Positions 48,901 to 57,772 of a stretch of DNA of 64,000 nt are shown piece after piece; within the stretch, counting starts at the first letter, position 1; each line of letters begins with the position of its first letter. The notes beneath the pieces are model-generated. The model saw only the letters and a list, made by a program, of their open reading frames with translations. It ran no database searches and was not told where the DNA came from. Source of the stretch: Allolobophora icterica. Its lineage: Eukaryota; Annelida; Clitellata; Crassiclitellata; Lumbricidae. The position numbers and the translations under genes are program-made. The stretch is taken from the NCBI GenBank assembly GCA_963556255.1, contig OY744605.1, positions 33,203,463-33,267,462 on the forward strand, in the 5' to 3' direction.

Positions 48901-51900
48901 AAAGGAAGCTACAGCAGAATTGAAATGTTCACATCAGGAAGAGTCAATGAAAAGTGGCCTACATAACGGGCACTTAAACACCGAAACAAGAAGATGCTGT
49001 TCACGAAAATGAACTACACTTCTGCATAAATCACTTAGAATTATTTTTAACATTTTCAAATAAAACAGCAAAAGATAATGTTCATACATCTTACATACAG
49101 GCAGTTCATCCGTCCACCTGTTCTGATTGTTGTATCTGCATGGCTGAGCCAGCCAGCCAGAGGCTTGCATAGAGCCTGCAGGTGCTTGGTAGCATAGCAT
49201 TTCAAATGGCAAGGTTAATTAATGCCACACATACAAAGGGCACAGATATACAGGTGTTTAGATGGGTGAATGGACACATGCTTTTTATTCCTTAGATATT
49301 ATGACCTTTCTATTTCTCATCTGCACAGTGAAAATCTGTAAGGTCTGGCAAGATTTCTTAGCATGAGCAATGATTTTCTGATGGCCTGCCCAGTGCTTAT
49401 CAATTATAGATAAAAAAAAGTAAAAATTGCATGTAAAATCAGCCAACCTTCATCTGCAGATTGTTGTCTGCAAAATCTTCCTGTCTCAACATCTGTACCA
49501 AGTAAAAGTTTTCGCCTTGGCAGATAAGAGTCACTGTTAAAACAGATCGAAAGGTTAATCTCTGTAGATAGTTATACTACAACTGAACAAACATCATATA
49601 CCATGAGTTTGATTAAGAATCACCCATGCATTTAGCTTTTTAATATGTTTATAACAACAGTTAATAATTAATAATAAGCAACAATCAAAGGTGCTAAGAT
49701 TTTTGTACTTTCAGTATGCTCAATGTCAACAAACCCTCCATGTAAGTATCTAGACACTTACTATAACACATTTTAACTACTTCACAAAGGCACTGCCTGC
49801 ACCAACCTAAATGATGTTAAAGTCAATTAGAACAAAAAGTTAATCAGTAAGCAAACAGTCCTTGGATGACTAGAAGTCACCACTGGAAAGCTTCCACATA
49901 CACGTAGAGCCCATCCGACGGATTCCCATCCAGAGCCGATAATAGACACCATGTTTGGAGTTGCTGGACTGAGTAGTGTTGCAGAAGAGGAGTGACAACA
50001 GGCAACATGGTTCACAGCACACAAACCCCAATACCAAAAAATCCCGCACAGGTGGTAAAAACTGCATCCGAGAACCCCTTAGACACCAGGTCTATGAAAC
50101 ACAACATTCTTCACAGCCGGCAATTATTTGTAGAATGTCACCACAGTAGAACAATCCAAGGATTCTCTTGGCCTCACTATCCAGTTATTAACCTAAATTG
50201 CCTTCGTTTGAACAAGTCAATAATGGCAACACCTGAACAACAAACATCTGAACATTGTTCAAAACACTCATAAACAACGATGAAAGGAAGAAATAACTCC
50301 AAGAATACATACTAGATCGCATTTAAAGTCCAAACGAACAGAAATGTTAAGCAAAATCCACATGTGACCAACTATGTTAATTGATAAAACATGGCCGACT
50401 CATAATAGATACCTCACTTTGATGGATGGTTTTATCACCCCACTTGCACTTCTAGCCCCTATGCTAATGAAACATGCGGCCATCTTGGCCATGCCACATT
50501 CACAAGAATCTGAACCTGTACATAATGTTACAAGATGAGTGAGTGCTCAACCAACCTAATGTCTGCCAGGCAATTATTGGCATAATTTCCTACTTTTATT
50601 GTTCTTTCTTTTACTGTTTTGTATATATCGTATTTGTAAAGAGAGAATGTTTGTCTCACACTAATAAAGACTAATAACTTACATCAAGTCTTGTTGTCCT
50701 CAAGACCAAGGTCTTAGTTTCGAGTGCACTCGAATTCGTTATTAAAAGTCTTGGCCTTGAGACCAAAAGTCTTGGTCTTGCAAGACCAAGACTCAACAGG
50801 CATTTGGAATAACATTTTGCAGAAGGACTTTTGTGAATGTGAATTCGGTACCCTCTGTACCAGGTCGTCTGCATTTAGCGTTGTTTTGCTTGAATAAAAA
50901 AAGACTCATGTTTTCATTAAAATAGCGAGTAGTACAACTTGACAATTTTTTAGTAAGAAATATTAGAACTCTGGAGATACCAGTAATTGTGATTTTTTTG
51001 GGTCTTGGTTTCGGTCGTGGTCTTGAAGTTCAAAGTCTTGGTCTTGAGGTTCAAAGTCTTGGCCTTGGTCTTGAGATTTAAGGACTTGACAACAAGACTG
51101 CTTAAATCCCAAATCAAATCTTTGCTTCAAATTTTTAGTTTTATATCTCAGCATCCGTGAATAGGCTGGTGCCCTGCGCTTAAACTTTGAGTGTCGCTTT
51201 AGAAGTTTGGAGATTATGATTACGATTTCAAATCCAAACTTCAACTTTCAAATCAAATCCCAAACCAAATCTTAGACTAAAAAATCTTATAGGACTGACT
51301 CTCAAATCAAATCTCAAACTCTACCAGTATTGGTTAACAATAAAGATTGTAGTTTGGTGAAGAAGAGCTCAAGTCATCATTCTTGAACTGGGTTTCACAA
51401 CCCTTCATCTGTGAACTTGGAGTGCTCATCAACAAAGAAACATCCATGGTTGATCATTTGATTCGACATGAGGTCATGCCTCTACCAGCATTGTCAGATT
51501 CGGTCAATAAGAGGTTCACTGTCATTCAGTCCTGCAATGACCTGTAATTCCATCTTGGTAAACTTCAGATTACATCAGCTTGAGAATGTCCTGAAATGTA
51601 CCACTCGGTAAGTGACCATTCTATCACAATTCTCTCGTATTTCAGCATATGCGAGAGATATACTCCACTGGCTCCCTATCAAGACAAAATCAAGTCAAGA
51701 TCCTCTTCCTAGGCTGGACCTGGTTGGTCAGCTTCATCCCATAATACCTCCATCCCACTATGCCTCTAACTTCTGCATAAAATTCTTTGAATATGGCATA
51801 ACCCATTCTACCCCATTCCTTTGTCCTGATGCGCCTGACTACTCCAATTCCATTCAAGTTACGTTTTCTAGTTATGTCTAAATGCACCTGCTTATATCCC

Positions 51901-54887
51901 TTTAGACCACTGGTTTTCAACCGGGGTTCCGCGGAACCCTTGTCGGCCAGGGGTTCCGCGGCAGTTCAAAATGAAATTTTAAACATCAACTGAATAATTC
52001 AAAAAAGGATTAGCAATGAGCAGAATTCTTCATAGCTTTCTTCATAGCTTTCTTGACACAATTCTGAACACAAAATAATTAACATTATTACGTCGATGTT
52101 GCATTTTATATGTCTTCAGGCCTATATTACATGCATACCCATATACACGAGTCTACTCGTGACTTATAGTTTGGAAGCGGCATATGCGTCAAATGGGAAT
52201 TCTCCAGTTTCCGAATGGCATGAATTCAGACAAAGTAGGCTACCAGGACATTTTATCATTTATTTTTAACCATTTGGATGCTCTGTCCATTGACTCCATT
52301 CATTAACTATTTTCCATCAGTAGGCTACCTGTTGAGCAGTAGTTCTACGACTGGGTCATAGAAACCCATTTGTAGGAATTAATTCTGCTTTGGCTCAGTT
52401 CACTTTGAAAGAGAAGAACTCGCTGAAATCGCGACTGATGGAATGCTCAACATGCAGAGCTAGACTTTGATTCGTTTTGGATATTGGTCGAACAGGAATA
52501 TATCCACCTCTTGCTCAGAAAGATTTGTTGTTTTTGTGCATTACACTTGAGTGCTAAACAGGGGCGGATTAACAAATACGGTGGCCCAGTTCAGTAAAAC
52601 TGTGGGGTTCCACCCCCACAGAATCACAACAAAAGGACACAGAAAACGTGTTATAGGCCTATTCAACGAATCAACATGCATCTATTATTAATTCGTTCCT
52701 TCTGTCTTTTTTGTACAGCATCAGTAGGCTTTATAGTTATCCTGTCTACTGTTAAAGTATACGTCTTCTACGGTTTAACAATAATTTTTATTACAGTGAG
52801 TCGTGGTAAAGAATATTACAATTGCAGGCCTATCACAATATAAACATGCATTAATCCGCCTCTGGTGCTAAAGTAAATACTATATTATAGCCTGCGCCAG
52901 CAGCATAGGTGCAAATAACTGATATTAAAAGTTCAAAATTTGAAAATCTAAATATTATCCAACATTAGATTTACAGTTTAGGCCCATTTCTAGCAATATT
53001 GAATGGGTAAAACGCGCCGGGTTCCGTGAGCCAATGAGTGCTTGTGTAGGGTTCCGTTGCCACAAAAAGGTTGAAAACCACTGCTTTATACAGCCACGTT
53101 CACAGCACTTTGAGTTTGTAAATGTGCTTTACAAAAGTCAAGATACATATAGACATGCATAAAATAAAATCCTATGAGGTACATTCAAGAAAAGCTTTAA
53201 GGACATACATCTTTCTAGGGAATAACCGTTTTCGAATTTTTGCAGATTCCGGATACCGGATAGTCTAGGCCATTGTTTGCCGATTCCGACAAGTACTAAG
53301 GCCTAACTCCAAGTTAGTCATCATTGGCTAATGACTTGGAATCAGCTACAGAGGTCGGATGGAAGAACAGCCAGTCACCCCTTTCCTATACTGTCATATA
53401 TTTCTTCACTGATCAACAAGCCTAACGGTCGCCGGCCTCAACACTTTCAACAAACGGCTGGTATTGGGATAGCCGGCAATTAAACAGGTGCGGATGCCAC
53501 TTCCGCGGGTGGCCTATAAACTGTTATTAGTCCATAGCAAAATAAAAAAAACTGTTATTAATTGGCGGGTTAGACATTCCGGATCCGGATAATTCTGGAC
53601 AGTCCAAAAATCAGCCAAATCGGTTTACCGATCCAGATTTCGGTTATGCCCTACAACACATCTGTTTCACTGCAGATCACTTTCACAATCTGTGCATGAG
53701 AGTGACCCAGCTATCACTGAATAAATGCTTCTGACATCACTCAGAATGAGCATTCCTAAATGTCTTCCAGTTAAGTCAATTTTCCTATAATACCCTTCTT
53801 TCTTGTTACATTTAATTATACTGAGGAACTTGTGTCAATTTTAAACAAGTCAGGCATAAGTTATTGAGCACTTTGTTTGCCATTCAAGCAGCCCCTTAGC
53901 CAGAAATACAGAGTAGCCTATATAAAAGCATTCGATGTCGAGACCGCCCAACGCCATGAGCGTACGAAGTCGCGATCGCCCGAAGTCCCGCCGCCATACA
54001 AGTCCGACTGCAGTGCCCTATGCTGCTTACAGAGCCTAATATCAACCCATGCTCCTACAGAACTGTCATCAGAATGCTCACAGTGGCTTTAACGAAACTG
54101 GAAGGTGCTGGAGGAGAAACACGCATAATTTATGCCCGTCCTAAATAATTTTCACCCATCCAAAGGATGGGTGGACAGGTAGCTGGCCAAAGGCCTGCAC
54201 TCAAGACCACTTATTTCTTAGGGACTACATATTAAAACTCATCACAGCTACAATAGTTGAAGCAAGCAGGCTTAGTTAATTTACATGACACAAAGTTTGC
54301 AACTGTTCTTATAGCAACATACTGTTTGACAAATGTTTATTTCTTGGAATTTACATAAATAATTTTTGAATGTCTTGCATTTATAATCAAATCAAAAATC
54401 TCACTCATGACTGTGCTCACCAACAATATACACATAATAGCAAAATTTCTCATCATGGACCACCATTTATCTCTACTGGATGTTTATCTAACTTTTCACA
54501 ATAAGCACAGCTGTAATGCATGGTGTATTATAGCCGATCTTATTGTTTCTGTGACTTCTTGAAATTCAACTGGCCATATCTTTAATTTACAATTATAGAT
54601 TGTGGTTCCACTTTCAATAACAATGGCAGGTGTCTAGTACCTTATGAAAGTGGTGCGACAACGTCTTCTGATTGAAATTAACATTTAGCTAATACTCAGG
54701 CAACTCACCCGGTCGTTGATAGATCTCCAATGTTCAGAGCAAGTTCTGTAACTGGTGAATTCATGACCAAGCCCTCATCATAACTAAATGCCGAAAAAGC
54801 ACCAGACTTTGGAGTTTTTTGTTTCACAGAGCAATGGAAATTTCGACTCTTCCACCAGTCAGTCAGAGATGTATTGGGTGCCGACAT
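30070..54887 (-). CDS. CDC25: CDC25 dual-specificity phosphatase (whole coding span, 8 exons)
   Basis: The coding sequence is join(30070..30328, 30881..31023, 32205..32303, 33237..33854, 34445..34738, 35741..35820, 49448..49533, 54709..54887) on the minus strand: 586 codons with stop, 585 aa. All seven junction phases agree. CDC25 removes inhibitory Thr14/Tyr15 phosphates from cyclin-dependent kinases to trigger mitosis. The N-terminal block SPVTELALNIGDL (44-56) matches the vertebrate SPVTxLTxxMxxL block. RSFSVP (Ser207) resembles the Chk1/14-3-3 site RSPSMP of human CDC25C. KKRQRT (280-285) is a likely NLS, and TPTRRNLF combines a TP site with an RxL docking motif. The rhodanese-type catalytic domain runs from LIGDFSQSYCLP (392) through DCRYPYEF (439-445, backdoor Cys440) and HCEFSSER (489-496, nucleophile Cys490, Arg496) to the C-terminus. 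It looks functional. Confidence 0.95.
30881..31023 (-). CDS. CDC25: CDC25 exon 7 (active-site loop)
   Basis: Acceptor GGAATATTTTCAG; the exon reads GALNIFSKEAIIQEFF to VIIFHCEFSSERGPK and ends with CT (phase 2) at donor GTAAGT (30875-30880). It contains the complete CX5R phosphatase loop with Cys490 and Arg496. Confidence 0.96.
32205..32303 (-). CDS. CDC25: CDC25 exon 6 (rhodanese fold start), GC donor
   Basis: Acceptor TTTTCTATCTTATTGTAG; 33 codons, MARILNNEFSGCLPK then YFIVDCRYPYEFDAGHLK. The exon ends at AAA|GCAAGTATT (GC donor, 32204-32199). Only this boundary keeps frame with exon 7 and restores the conserved GH(L/I)xGA(L/V)N junction. Confidence 0.93.
33237..33854 (-). CDS. CDC25: CDC25 exon 5 (regulatory region)
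   Basis: 206 codons in phase 0, acceptor TATGTATTTCAG, donor ACA|GTAAGTAAG. Contains EDDGFIDMM (235-243; compare EDDGFVDLLD in human CDC25A), the NLS-like KKRQRT, candidate CDK site PITPT, possible Chk-type site RCQSEA (Ser374), and LIGDFSQSYCLP with KHQDLKAIS entering the catalytic domain. Confidence 0.95.
34445..34738 (-). CDS. CDC25: CDC25 exon 4 (phosphoregulatory)
   Basis: 98 codons in phase 0; acceptor TTTTATTTTCAG, donor TCA|GTAAGTGTC. DESSQDSGVGLD (residues 154-165) matches the vertebrate SSESTDSGFCLD block, and SLFRSFSVPNKN contains the predicted 14-3-3/checkpoint-kinase serine 207. Confidence 0.93.
35741..35820 (-). CDS. CDC25: CDC25 exon 3 (short)
   Basis: 80 nt; acceptor ATGTTTCCAG at 35821-35830, donor CCT|GTGAGT. 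It reads (G)FDDMFMFDSGTHRR, then NSKGIKKFKSLP. The alternative of starting translation at the ATG just upstream (35830) would give a 500 aa form, but an in-frame TAG precedes it and the exon 2 junction phase fits the later acceptor exactly. Confidence 0.82.
40297..41028. mobile_element. Palindromic core with two duplicated hairpin modules
   Basis: The ends TCCAATGCTCTTAACACATG and CATGTATTAAGAGCATTGGA are inverted, set in TA repeats. Inside, a hairpin of about 45 bp arms and about 13 bp loop (40382-40485) occurs twice as a direct repeat (second at 40788-40893), each followed by the same GAAAGCTGCCCTCCTGAGAA block. Stem arms carry AGCAGTTTATCAGAGAAAAG and its complement. Confidence 0.85.
41032..41665. 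mobile_element. Tc1/mariner-like MITE inside the foldback
   Basis: 634 bp with about 207 bp near-perfect inverted arms starting CACTGTGTCCACGATAAAG and ending in its complement, both bordered by TA. TA flanks and the CACTGTGTCC start fit Tc1/mariner. The unpaired centre (about 41240-41458) is non-coding. Confidence 0.82.
42560..42601. repeat. Perfect 18 bp hairpin
   Basis: CTTATTTGGATTGAAGTC, six-base loop ATATAA, then the exact complement. It lies 28 bp outside the foldback element. Confidence 0.9.
43515..43620 (+). mobile_element. LINE reverse transcriptase fragment
   Basis: It reads ILLRVVTKRLQAKAET, then after a frameshift LGEDQFGFRKGKG, the conserved RT block around the QxGFRxGRG motif. 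It is truncated on both sides. Confidence 0.65.
44103..44162 (+). repeat. Dispersed repeat fragment, partner at 50395-50460
   Basis: AGAAGTGCAAGTGGGGTGAT and CCATCCATCATAGTGAGG are found inverted, nearly identical, at 50395-50460. Both lie in CDC25 introns. Confidence 0.7.
45864..45954. repeat. (AT)n microsatellite, about 91 bp
   Basis: A pure alternating AT tract at the junction between the LINE relic and the inserted CR1 element; the two long YIYI open frames across it are artefacts. Confidence 0.98.
45961..46680 (-). mobile_element. CR1/L2-like 3' fragment split by a hAT MITE
   Basis: On the minus strand: LEGLAPLYLQGFCRPTSLVQ, RTAIMQRRSFSVAGPMTWNG, the MITE at 46101-46440, then LKTVLFSRGW, GAAGGGGCGCTATATAAATG and an (AAATG)n-type tail. 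It is inserted in the LINE relic on the opposite strand. The start near 46680 is approximate. Confidence 0.85.
46101..46440. mobile_element. hAT MITE (CAGCGGTTCTCAACC)
   Basis: 340 bp, ends CAGCGGTTCTCAACC and GGTTGAGAACCGCTG, exact 8 bp duplication ATCTATAG (46093-46100, 46441-46448). The Charlie-like terminus and inverted GGTCCGCGGACC motifs support hAT. Confidence 0.93.
46871..49440. other. CDC25 intron 2, right part
   Basis: AT-rich, with a fragment of the 23032/53893 dispersed repeat at 48312-48345. No gene was seen. Confidence 0.4.
49448..49533 (-). CDS. CDC25: CDC25 exon 2 (short)
   Basis: 86 nt between acceptor CTGTTTTAACAG and a weak donor GAAG|GTTGGC. It reads DSYLPRRKLLLGTDVETGR to QQSADE, completing Gly60 from exon 1 and donating one base to Gly89 in exon 3. 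Phase fit at both ends and the RRKLLLG motif following the SPVT block support it. The non-consensus +3 to +5 donor bases are the weak point. Confidence 0.78.
50395..50460 (-). repeat. Dispersed repeat fragment, partner at 44103-44162
   Basis: Inverted near-identical copy of the 44103 block, including ATCACCCCACTTGCACTTCT. Confidence 0.7.
50686..51100 (-). mobile_element. hAT MITE built of AAGACC repeats, copy A
   Basis: Ends AAGTCTTGTTGTC and GACAACAAGACTG; flanks CTTACATC and CTTAAATC agree at 7 of 8. Subterminal arms are arrays of (CTTGGT/CAAGACC) with GAGTGCACTCGA near the left end. It is the reverse orientation of copy B at 55554-56433, sharing AAAATAGCGAGTAGT and related blocks. Confidence 0.82.
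51630..51690 (+). mobile_element. CR1/L2-like RT scrap
   Basis: FSRISAYARDILHWLPIKTK matches the RT thumb motif RDLHWLPIxxR, seen also at 57000. Too short to say more. Confidence 0.45.
51908..53083. mobile_element. hAT element hosting a nested hAT MITE
   Basis: 1176 bp, ends CACTGGTTTTCAACC and GGTTGAAAACCACTG (inverted, one mismatch), flanks CTTTAGAC and CTTTATAC (7 of 8). Subterminal GGTTCCGCGG repeats. The non-nested interior shows no intact transposase. Confidence 0.85.
52559..52864. mobile_element. Nested hAT MITE (CAGGGGCGGATTAA)
   Basis: 306 bp, ends CAGGGGCGGATTAACA and TTAATCCGCCTCTG, exact 8 bp duplication GTGCTAAA (52551-52558, 52865-52872). It lies inside 51908-53083. The left part of a second copy begins at 61633. 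Confidence 0.92.
53216..53653. mobile_element. TIR element (TAGGGNATAACCG)
   Basis: 438 bp with inverted ends TAGGGAATAACCG and CGGTTATGCCCTA and internal CCGGAT motifs. No clear target duplication, so the superfamily is open. Confidence 0.55.
53893..54190. repeat. Dispersed 300 bp repeat, copy 2
   Basis: Partner of 23032-23325, same orientation, with the CCTTAGCCAGAAATACAGAG start and the TTTCACCCATCCAAAGGATG hairpin near the end. Confidence 0.7.
54709..54887 (-). CDS. CDC25: CDC25 exon 1 (initiator)
   Basis: ATG at 54885-54887; 59 codons plus two bases to donor ACCGG|GTGAGT (54703-54708). It reads MSAPNTSLTDWWKSRNF... and contains NSPVTELALNIGDLSTTG, the family N-terminal block. An upstream in-frame ATG at 54972-54974 is possible, but the encoded extension is not CDC25-like. 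It lies 19 kb from the main exon cluster. Confidence 0.86.
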
Positions 54888-55274
54888 TTCAACTAAATGT
54901 ACTAAACCACAAATGCCGTTCTGCTCAACTAAAGAATATGGCGATAATCTTCTTAAATTTAATAATAAAATCAAGGCATTTAGCCTATAACTTAACTAAA
55001 ACGACCGTCTATGGGTCACGAAATCCGATTGCTTGCTAGTGTTCCTACAGTCGGTACCTAAACAGCTCTGTAACAATCCAATAGCTGTAGACACGAAATT
55101 GTGCAGTGATTGTCATCAGGTTAAGCAGTCTGGCGAACCATTGCATTAGATACAGGTTAAACCATGTCTTGATGAAACGAAATGGGCTAAAAACGGTCTG
55201 TTGGTGGAGAGACAAGCATAAACACAACAGCTAGGCTTGATACGGCACATCAAATGTAGGCGCCATTCATGCCT

Positions 55275-55302
55275 TTTGAACGGGAACCAAAATATGACCA
55301 AT
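55275..55302 (-). promoter_or_regulatory. Candidate CHR plus CCAAT cell-cycle promoter elements
   Basis: TTTGAA at 55275-55280 (a CHR core in either orientation) with a CCAAT pentamer at 55298-55302 (GACCAATCAG), about 390-415 bp upstream of the CDC25 start. CCAAT plus CHR is the known arrangement in vertebrate CDC25C and other G2/M genes bound by NF-Y and DREAM/MuvB. The motifs are short, so chance is possible. Confidence 0.35.
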
Positions 55303-55553
55303 CAGAACGCACTTCCGTCTCAACTAAAAATAGCATCATCATAGAACTCGTGCTATGAAATTGGGACAGCTGTTAACAATGCATTCCCCATACATACAGA
55401 CTAATTACGCAGTTTTACATACTACCGTGCACTCTAGATACTTTAGATAAGCTAAGATTAAATTAGATAAGAGATAGTTAACGCGCACCAAATGTGACCA
55501 GGTTAAGACGCTTCAAGCTTTCGCGTAGGCTAGTAAATTAATTTATTTATTTG

Positions 55554-56433
55554 CAGTCTTGTTGTCAAGAACTTAAACCCCAAGACCAAGACCAAGACCT
55601 TGAACCTCAAGACCAAGACCAAGACCAAGACCTTGAACCTCAAGACCAAGACCAAGACCTTGAACCTCAAGACCAAGACCAAGACCAAGACTTTTAAACT
55701 CAAGACCAAAACCGAAAAAAAAAACCCAAAATCATAACCATATCCAGACTTCTATTCATTTAAAAAAAATTGACAAGTCGGACTACTCGCTATTTTAATT
55801 AAAACATGAATCTTTTATTTTATTCAACCAAAACAACTCCAAATGCAGACTGCAGAGAATTCCGAATTCGTATTTACAAAAGTCCTTCATGCTAAATGTT
55901 ATTCCAAATGCCTGTTGCATTTTTATAAAAACCAATTCGCTCAGAATTTTCTGACCAAGACGTGACCTGTGGGGCCTCATAAAAATTCTGTCATGTAAAA
56001 AATACGTTCTACAGTGCTGAATTCACTGGCACACAGAGCAGCTTTTCAAGTAGGCCTACCGGATGTAAATGTGCAAATTGTGAGTCTGTTTTTGAAATCA
56101 TTCCATGGTAAATAACCGTAAGTCAAAATAAATGTCCAAAACAACAGTAAAGCCTCACTCACACCGTGTAAATACTAAATCAATTGTTTTAGTAATTATT
56201 GGATAAATTTTTTAAATCCTTACGTTTTGTTAAATGACTGTTCATATTGTCAAAAGTCTTGGTCTTGGTCTTGCAAAACCAAGACCAAGACTTTGAGCCT
56301 CAAGACCAAGACCTTGAATCTCAAGAACAAGACCAAGACCAAGACTTTTGGTCTCAAGACCAAGACCAAGACTTTTAAAACGAACTCGAGTGCACTCGAG
56401 ACCAAGACCTTGGTCTCGAGGACAAAAAGACTG
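55554..56433 (+). mobile_element. hAT element built of AAGACC repeats, copy B
   Basis: 880 bp with ends CAGTCTTGTTGTC and GGACAAAAAGACTG, flanks TTTATTTG and TTTATTTA (7 of 8). Long subterminal arrays of CAAGACCAAGACCTTGAAC-type units, and GAGTGCACTCGAG near the right end. No coding. Confidence 0.82.
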
Positions 56434-56549
56434 TTTATTTATCTCATGCAGTAGGATTTAGCCTATATTAAATCCTTGATCTTAATTAGGCCTCTAGACT
56501 CTAGAGGAACGAAAGGTTAATGTTCTCAAACATAGTTTGCTTTTTAGAG

Positions 56550-56640
56550 CAGAGGTTTTCAAACTTTTTGGACCAGGGACCCCTAATTTTTTCTAGGCAT
56601 AGCTCGCGGATCCCAGTATTTAAAAAGTAAAATGTCACTT
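56550..56640. mobile_element. One end of a hAT element
   Basis: CAGAGGTTTTCAAACTTTTT, then GGACCAGGGACCCC, a typical hAT terminus. The matching other end was not found. Confidence 0.5.
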
Positions 56641-56910
56641 AAAATTTAATGAAAATAACAGGAAGACTATTTCCACAATACAAGCTTGCTTATGACGCTG
56701 AGAACTATTATAATATAAAAAGTAACACTGAATAAATTGCTATTAACTTCTTGCAATAATAATGGGAACACAGTCATTTTTAAGAAATCAATAACATCGG
56801 TTTTTCGCCGCAATCCAGTAATTTCAGTGGGAGGGATGTGCTTCCTTTGCACAAACTGTTAATTCTTAGTGTTATTTTGGATAAGCACTGTTTTCTTACT
56901 TATAAAAAAG

Positions 56911-57240
56911 TTATCCATACCCTGCTACAATAGAATCCTGCGTTCTGCTGCCCGCCTTGTAGGCCGCATCCCCAAGTTTGGCCGAGTGTCTGCGTATATA
57001 TGATCGAGGGATGTCCTCCACTGGCTCCTCTAACCAAAGCGCATAACTTACCGAATCTCTGCCTTGGTCCGGCAGTGCTTTGAGGGCTTGGCCCCTCCAT
57101 ACCTGCGGGAGCTCTGCTGTCCCACTTCATGTTCGCAGCGTCGTTGCTTTCTCTGCTCGGCTGCGCAAGCTAAATTTATTGCTCCCCTCGCACGGAAAGC
57201 CATACGGCAGCGCCGTGCCTTCCCTGTGGCTGTTGGATCA
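56911..57240 (+). pseudogene. CR1/L2-like reverse transcriptase C-terminal relic
   Basis: ILRSAARLVGRIPKFGRVSA, RDVLHWLPL, FEGLAPPYLRELCCPTSC, then KAIRQRRAFPVA follow the order of the RT thumb/C-terminal region of CR1-type LINEs, with frameshifts. It lacks the usual GCGCTATATAAA tail. Confidence 0.75.
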
Positions 57241-57455
57241 TTCATTTCCATGTTCTATTAAAATTGTAGAACTGGGGGCCGTGTTATCGATGGGGTCCAT
57301 TAGACCCCAGGTATGCTAAATGTGTTGGCTCGGAAGGTGTGCGTCATAGGGTTAAAATAAGCTATAAATATTAATTTAAAGTGTCAACTTCTCAAATTTT
57401 AATTAGGAAATATGTAACTGATGTAGGCATAATATTAGGGCCGATTTGTTTTTAC

Positions 57456-57772
57456 CAGGGACGTCATTTCAGCTTTTTCAGGGGGGAAAGACGTCAAAAA
57501 GAGGAAATTTAACAGTTTTTGGTGTTTCTTCAAAAATTTTCAGGGAAAAATGCATACTGTGCTACCCCCACTGTCAAAGAGCTGTGATCTTGTGGAAAAA
57601 ACCTATGCAGACTCTAGTTTTGTTAATAGTATATAATAATTCCAGGAATTTGAGTATCATTTTTTCTCTTTACCCCTTTCTTCTTCCTCCTTTTCTTGTT
57701 CCAGCTTTTTCATTTTTGTTCAAAAATCAGGGGGGGGGCAAATGCCCCCTTGCCCCCCAAATGATGTCCCTG
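57456..57772. mobile_element. hAT MITE (CAGGGACGTCATTT)
   Basis: 317 bp, ends CAGGGACGTCATTT and AAATGATGTCCCTG (one mismatch), flanks GTTTTTAC and ATTTTTAC (7 of 8), with G-rich and C-rich subterminal tracts. Confidence 0.82.

Larger units (their letters stand above)
35831..49447 (-). other. CDC25 intron 2 (main part)
   Basis: This covers nearly all of the 13.6 kb intron. It contains the foldback complex at 39412-42532, an adjacent perfect hairpin, LINE fragments (43515-46870) and a CR1/hAT nest. The flanks 36000-39400 and 46900-49400 are AT-rich with no recognised genes; short plus-strand frames at 37763-38428 look like chance. Confidence 0.7.
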
